Assembly (NCBI RefSeq): GCF_009856605.1
Contig: NZ_CP047243.1
Coordinates: forward strand, 248,001-312,000
Direction: 5' to 3'
DNA: 64,000 nt
Source of the DNA: Trichormus variabilis 0441
GTDB taxonomy: Bacteria > Cyanobacteriota > Cyanobacteriia > Cyanobacteriales > Nostocaceae
Below, in pieces: positions 63,401 to 64,000 of the stretch. Both the position numbers and the translations under genes were made by a program. Every line of letters begins with the position of its first letter. The first letter of the stretch is position 1. The notes under the pieces were generated by a model. It saw only the letters and a list, made by a program, of their open reading frames with translations, ran no database searches and was not told where the DNA came from.

Positions 63401-63754
63401 CATAATCTTGCTAAAGAACGTTTAGGAATCATTGACAATTTTATTGCTCCTACTAATTGGGAGCAAGTTTGCCAGGAAGTTAGTAATATATCAAGGAGAT
63501 TACTCGCCCAACGTCAACACTTGATTCAACGATGTCAACGTTATGCTCATTTAGCAGAGCAGAAGTTAGCTCCTAAAATAGAGCAGTTAAGTTTACGCTT
63601 GAATACACAAACTTGGGATAATACTCTAGCTGAGGAATTGAAAATCGAAAGGCTTTTGAAGTCTGCTATTGTCCAAGGTATCTATCAACCACAACTTCAA
63701 GTTGATTCTGTTGGTTTTATTGTGATATCTGCTCATTCTCCTGCCCATTTTTAA
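60449..63754 (+). CDS. Large SNF2/RapA-type helicase, DpdE-like
   Basis: About 1101 residues from the ATG at 60449 (MIKLGSLVQSSNNTLGTGKV); an upstream in-frame start at 60389 is less likely. An N-terminal SH3-like part precedes helicase motifs: LADEAGLGKTIEAG (Walker A), LLILDEAHH (DEAH-type), LLLSASH, ICDASAQEGHNFG and EQRIIRFDQIGR. In the last motif the usual GR and DR are changed (I for G, Q for R), which may alter ATPase coupling. The overall layout resembles DpdE of the dpd system, which puts 7-deazaguanine into DNA, or RapA. No other dpd gene is inside the window, so the name is tentative. A long helical C-terminal half follows. Confidence 0.75.
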   Translation: MIKLGSLVQSSNNTLGTGKVIEVSGGSIVVEYFSTIGQRCQKTLSLQSLSGVILRPQTRCYVQLKEQDKYKWVIGRISGWDEDIQRYEIDLPGQKSIIKSEQEVYVRCNLTIKDPVETLAIKAHETPYLHDRRSALVKCLIQQRAVSRGMSGLISSNIHLYPHQVEVIRQVLQDSVQRYILADEAGLGKTIEAGVILRQYLLDEPEKKVVVLVPGKLLQQWKNELENKFYISSFPTRVVVLAYEDSSKINAQKNIGLLILDEAHHIAAMANSQDSKLRQNFEIYKYLAHRSEHLLLLSASHILQCEQELLVLLHLLEPKIYQLNNLEDFQLKINKDKLLAQLISSLINEENTSNVHNGLKQLQTLLPEDKYLLTLLGKWEDGLNTDSSAHTKTLKEICTYVNENYRLYQRILSNSRACLEDDTFRRNITPKEEYDLDERSPDIHELLEKWRTIAPKQEAYQRIFLLLFLASGTWLGILERVIAARQSGVRHPLLLKEFSSNDINLLTETPKFEGEEEVLISLRQIINQPSEDGDRIELLKIIILYRLSEIFGLQSFRSDLSKLSERIRQRISRPIPGDYLPKILIFTSFGQTCLEIARSLANAFGTETIAVHQSEQSWGEIEKNLQQFYSNPNCFILICDASAQEGHNFGFVDWVINFDFPWQPHQLEQRIIRFDQIGRSKNIDFTVLVGADLDDSFHYAWYQLLKDGFSIFTESIASFRLDNELSHLEQSLFQLGAIGLLKQVESIKNTIAQAQSQVIAEHKLNKALLGENDDTFFPELDSYDLNHLEIKRAIEGWIDNSLKFKSVYHPDLANVKYYQATKYTLVPLNELKSCFIHSNLNQFGTYDRQLANHNPGIKLFRIGEGLVDALSRYIEWDDRGQAFALWRQDSSWDSRGGMEWFGFQCNYLVEFNLEKVKQIFTDYQLDNSRFNVLKRQVDALFPPLIETIFIDARSQMLREVQDELLLSILQRPYQKDKTSHGVQDHNLAKERLGIIDNFIAPTNWEQVCQEVSNISRRLLAQRQHLIQRCQRYAHLAEQKLAPKIEQLSLRLNTQTWDNTLAEELKIERLLKSAIVQGIYQPQLQVDSVGFIVISAHSPAHF

Positions 63755-63846
63755 GTGCGGGATTTATTGATAAGGGCGTTGAAGTTGAGGTGAAACCAAG
63801 TATTGTATAAATTGATATTGTTAATTGTTAAATAGGGTGATTGCAG

Positions 63847-64000
63847 TTGGTTTTAATCATTCGTGAACCTGCTACCCCACAGCAGATAGAAGAAATGCTA
63901 AAAACTTGGGATGTATTTATTAAAATAGCAGTAGACATCGAACGCAAAATTCTGGCAGGCGGGGGTGTTCGTCATTACGAGTGTGAACAAGAACTACTCA
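63847..64000 (+). CDS. DUF5674 family protein (partial, runs off window)
   Basis: From a TTG start the frame reads LVLIIREPATPQQIEEMLKT, then AVDIERKILAGGGVRHYECE. It matches the DUF5674 protein at 44167 in the REPATP, VDIER and GGG segments. It lies about 90 bp after the large helicase gene. Only the first ~51 codons are present. Confidence 0.7.
   Translation, partial: MVLIIREPATPQQIEEMLKTWDVFIKIAVDIERKILAGGGVRHYECEQELL

Overview
The window comes from a filamentous, Nostoc/Anabaena-type cyanobacterium. Support: many HIP1 octamers (GCGATCGC), AT-rich genes, (AATTTTG)n and (CAATTCG)n heptamer repeats, an AMIN-domain TonB receptor pair, an SLH-domain porin, Ycf46/Ycf35-type proteins and a CyRepA1-type plasmid replication protein. 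I see no rRNA, tRNA or CRISPR array.

Bases 1 to about 29,300 form a zinc-starvation island. Six promoter regions carry 7-1-7 palindromes close to the cyanobacterial Zur box TGATAATnATTATCA: 5629 (two TonB receptors and a peptide/nickel-type binding lipoprotein), 11584 (hemB-znuA-znuC-znuB), 11950 (thrS-DUF1636-CobW GTPase), 17149 (CobW-like ATPase and two metallophosphoesterase-fold proteins), 22032 (lanthipeptide precursor and HlyD adaptor) and 27518 (a perfect palindrome between lanM-lanT and a divergent SLH porin). Stand-in copies of zinc-linked enzymes (HemB, ThrRS, HisI, a CysS remnant) sit beside metallochaperone GTPases. The main discovery candidate is a complete class II lanthipeptide system (one mersacidin-like precursor, LanM, peptidase-ABC LanT, HlyD) that appears to be under Zur control. 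Its 27-residue core has three Cys and one His. I propose a secreted zinc-binding lanthipeptide (zincophore) whose import could use the TonB receptors and the peptide-type binding protein. The high-affinity permease gene znuB is broken by an IS630-type element; removing the element and one copy of a 3-bp target duplication restores a 278-residue ZnuB.

Bases 29,300 to 32,260 are a gene-poor junction with repeats, a 130-bp MITE-like element, one small gene and an IS630 element with a probable -1 frameshift.

Bases 32,260 to 64,000 look like a plasmid or an integrated plasmid. They hold a RecD2-like helicase, a minus-strand operon with a membrane-linked coupling-type ATPase (its promoter side interrupted by a second, apparently identical IS630 copy, and one gene split by an IS66 element with an 8-bp duplication), a long minus-strand run of small genes (DEDD exonuclease, WGR protein, Ycf46-like AAA ATPase with DUF2997 and Ycf35/DUF1257, an Rpn-like protein), an XRE repressor with four operator-like sites, a CyRepA1 replication protein, and a large SNF2/RapA-type helicase resembling DpdE. 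HIP1-cored stem-loops recur between the minus-strand genes. Whether the zinc island is on the same plasmid or on a chromosome carrying an integrated plasmid cannot be decided from this window.
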